Positions 63,548 through 64,000 of a stretch of DNA of 64,000 bases are shown one piece after another. The position numbers and the translations under genes were made by a program. This stretch comes from FEN-1297 sp963834015. GTDB taxonomy: Bacteria; Bacteroidota; Ignavibacteria; Ignavibacteriales; Ignavibacteriaceae. Every line of letters starts with the position of its first letter. Positions within the stretch are counted from its first letter, which is position 1. The notes under the pieces were generated by a model. The model saw only the letters and a list, made by a program, of their open reading frames with translations, made no database searches and was not told the origin of the DNA. The DNA lies in assembly GCA_963834015.1 (NCBI GenBank), contig CAWIAG010000002.1, positions 1,240,001 through 1,304,000 of the forward strand. The letters are read 5' to 3'.

Positions 63548-64000
63548 TAGCCAAGATTCCTTTTTAATGGAAATGATAATATAATTACTGTACCGTTAGT
63601 ATTGTCAGAATCTATAAATAAGTCTCCCTCGTGATTACTCATTATATTATTTATAATTCTTAAATTCATATCTTTATTATTTTTTAGATTTTCCTGTTTT
63701 AATTTTTCATCCATGTCTGTTGTTAAAAATCTAATTTCAACTTTTTCGTCTCTGTATTTTGTTTGGATCAGGATACCGCCTTCATTTCCCTTTCCTGCCC
63801 TAATTATTGAAAGTATATTTGTTAGTAGCTGATATATAGAATTGGGTTGTGTAATAACCGGGGGAAGATTTTCTTCAAGATCGGTAATACATTCGTACTT
63901 ATCATTATTAAGAGAAGAATACGTAAGTTCGTAGAATTCTTTTATTAACTCATTTATATTACATGGCTGAACTTTTGATTTTGCATCATTATTACCGGCA
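63547..64000 (-). CDS. sensor histidine kinase, C-terminal part (truncated by the window)
   Basis: Open to the window edge; 150 codons are seen. The N-terminal DHp lies outside. The visible part resembles an ATPase domain: NINELIKEFYELTYSSLNND, then LPPVITQPNSIYQLLTNILS (N-box-like, with degenerate Asn residues), GNEGGILIQTKYRDEKVEI and the final GTVIILSFPL (end of HATPase_c). The N box lacks a clean ENxxKH, so catalysis is uncertain. Its stop overlaps the next gene start (TAATG). Probably heads or belongs to the motility operon. Confidence 0.7.
   Translation of the reverse strand, partial: AGNNDAKSKVQPCNINELIKEFYELTYSSLNNDKYECITDLEENLPPVITQPNSIYQLLTNILSIIRAGKGNEGGILIQTKYRDEKVEIRFLTTDMDEKLKQENLKNNKDMNLRIINNIMSNHEGDLFIDSDNTNGTVIILSFPLKRNLG

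Noticed and set aside
1..64000. tRNA, rRNA or CRISPR array
   Set aside because: None of the intergenic stretches shows a cloverleaf, the conserved T-arm sequence or regularly spaced direct repeats.

Overview
The window looks like a chromosomal segment from a low-GC, Gram-negative, motile bacterium of the Bacteroidota/Chlorobi-Ignavibacteria branch. The grounds are indirect. The primary-type sigma factor is short (285 aa, the Bacteroidota/Chlorobi layout). The SurA/Skp chaperones and P/L-ring genes imply an outer membrane. A carbohydrate locus sits next to a full set of late flagellar genes, which most Bacteroidetes lack but Ignavibacteria often carry. No rRNA, tRNA, CRISPR array, insertion sequence or prophage was seen.

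Region 1 (about 0.1-14.4 kb, minus strand) is a ten-gene carbohydrate locus behind a LacI-type repressor. It holds a sodium/sugar symporter, a GH27 alpha-galactosidase, a GH105 unsaturated glucuronyl/galacturonyl hydrolase, a GH2 beta-galactosidase-like enzyme, an FGE/SUMF1-fold protein, a DUF362-like membrane protein that seems to lack its middle, and four paralogous secreted beta-propeller proteins, one with a ricin-type lectin domain. No SusC/SusD pair is present. Operator-like palindromes precede both the symporter and lacI.

Region 2 (14.8-26.4 kb, plus strand) holds a nucleotide-sugar epimerase, a deoxyhypusine-synthase-like enzyme, polyphosphate kinase, an MgtA Mg2+ ATPase with a structured leader (two small upstream ORFs and a hairpin over a ribosome binding site) followed by a PTS EIIA-type protein, Mrp and NfuA-like Fe-S proteins, and an AI-2E-family exporter.

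Region 3 (26.5-46.9 kb, mixed strands) is housekeeping. It includes a MoxR ATPase and three SurA/parvulin-type envelope chaperones in one run, MetG, a LiaF-like/LytS-like/LytTR three-gene unit, Skp, a lytic transglycosylase, RpoD, a class A penicillin-binding protein, an MFS exporter, a radical SAM protein and an AlaX-type editing protein.

Region 4 (46.9-64 kb, minus strand) is one dense flagellar and motility transcription unit. It runs from a truncated histidine kinase through flgF, flgG, flgA, flgH, flgI, flgJ, flgN, flgK and flgL, then a MotS-like stator pair, fliW-csrA, a receiver-Hpt protein, an E. coli-like MotAB pair, two more receivers (one fused to a histidine-kinase dimerisation domain without ATPase) and a PAS histidine kinase. 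The most unusual observation in the window is here: flgA is split between two frames exactly at a canonical -1 slippery heptamer with a hairpin 5 nt downstream.

Start codons were corrected where the sequence argued for it: ATT for one propeller gene, TTG for nfuA, and internal ATGs for the FGE-like gene, lacI, the EIIA gene and flgH.
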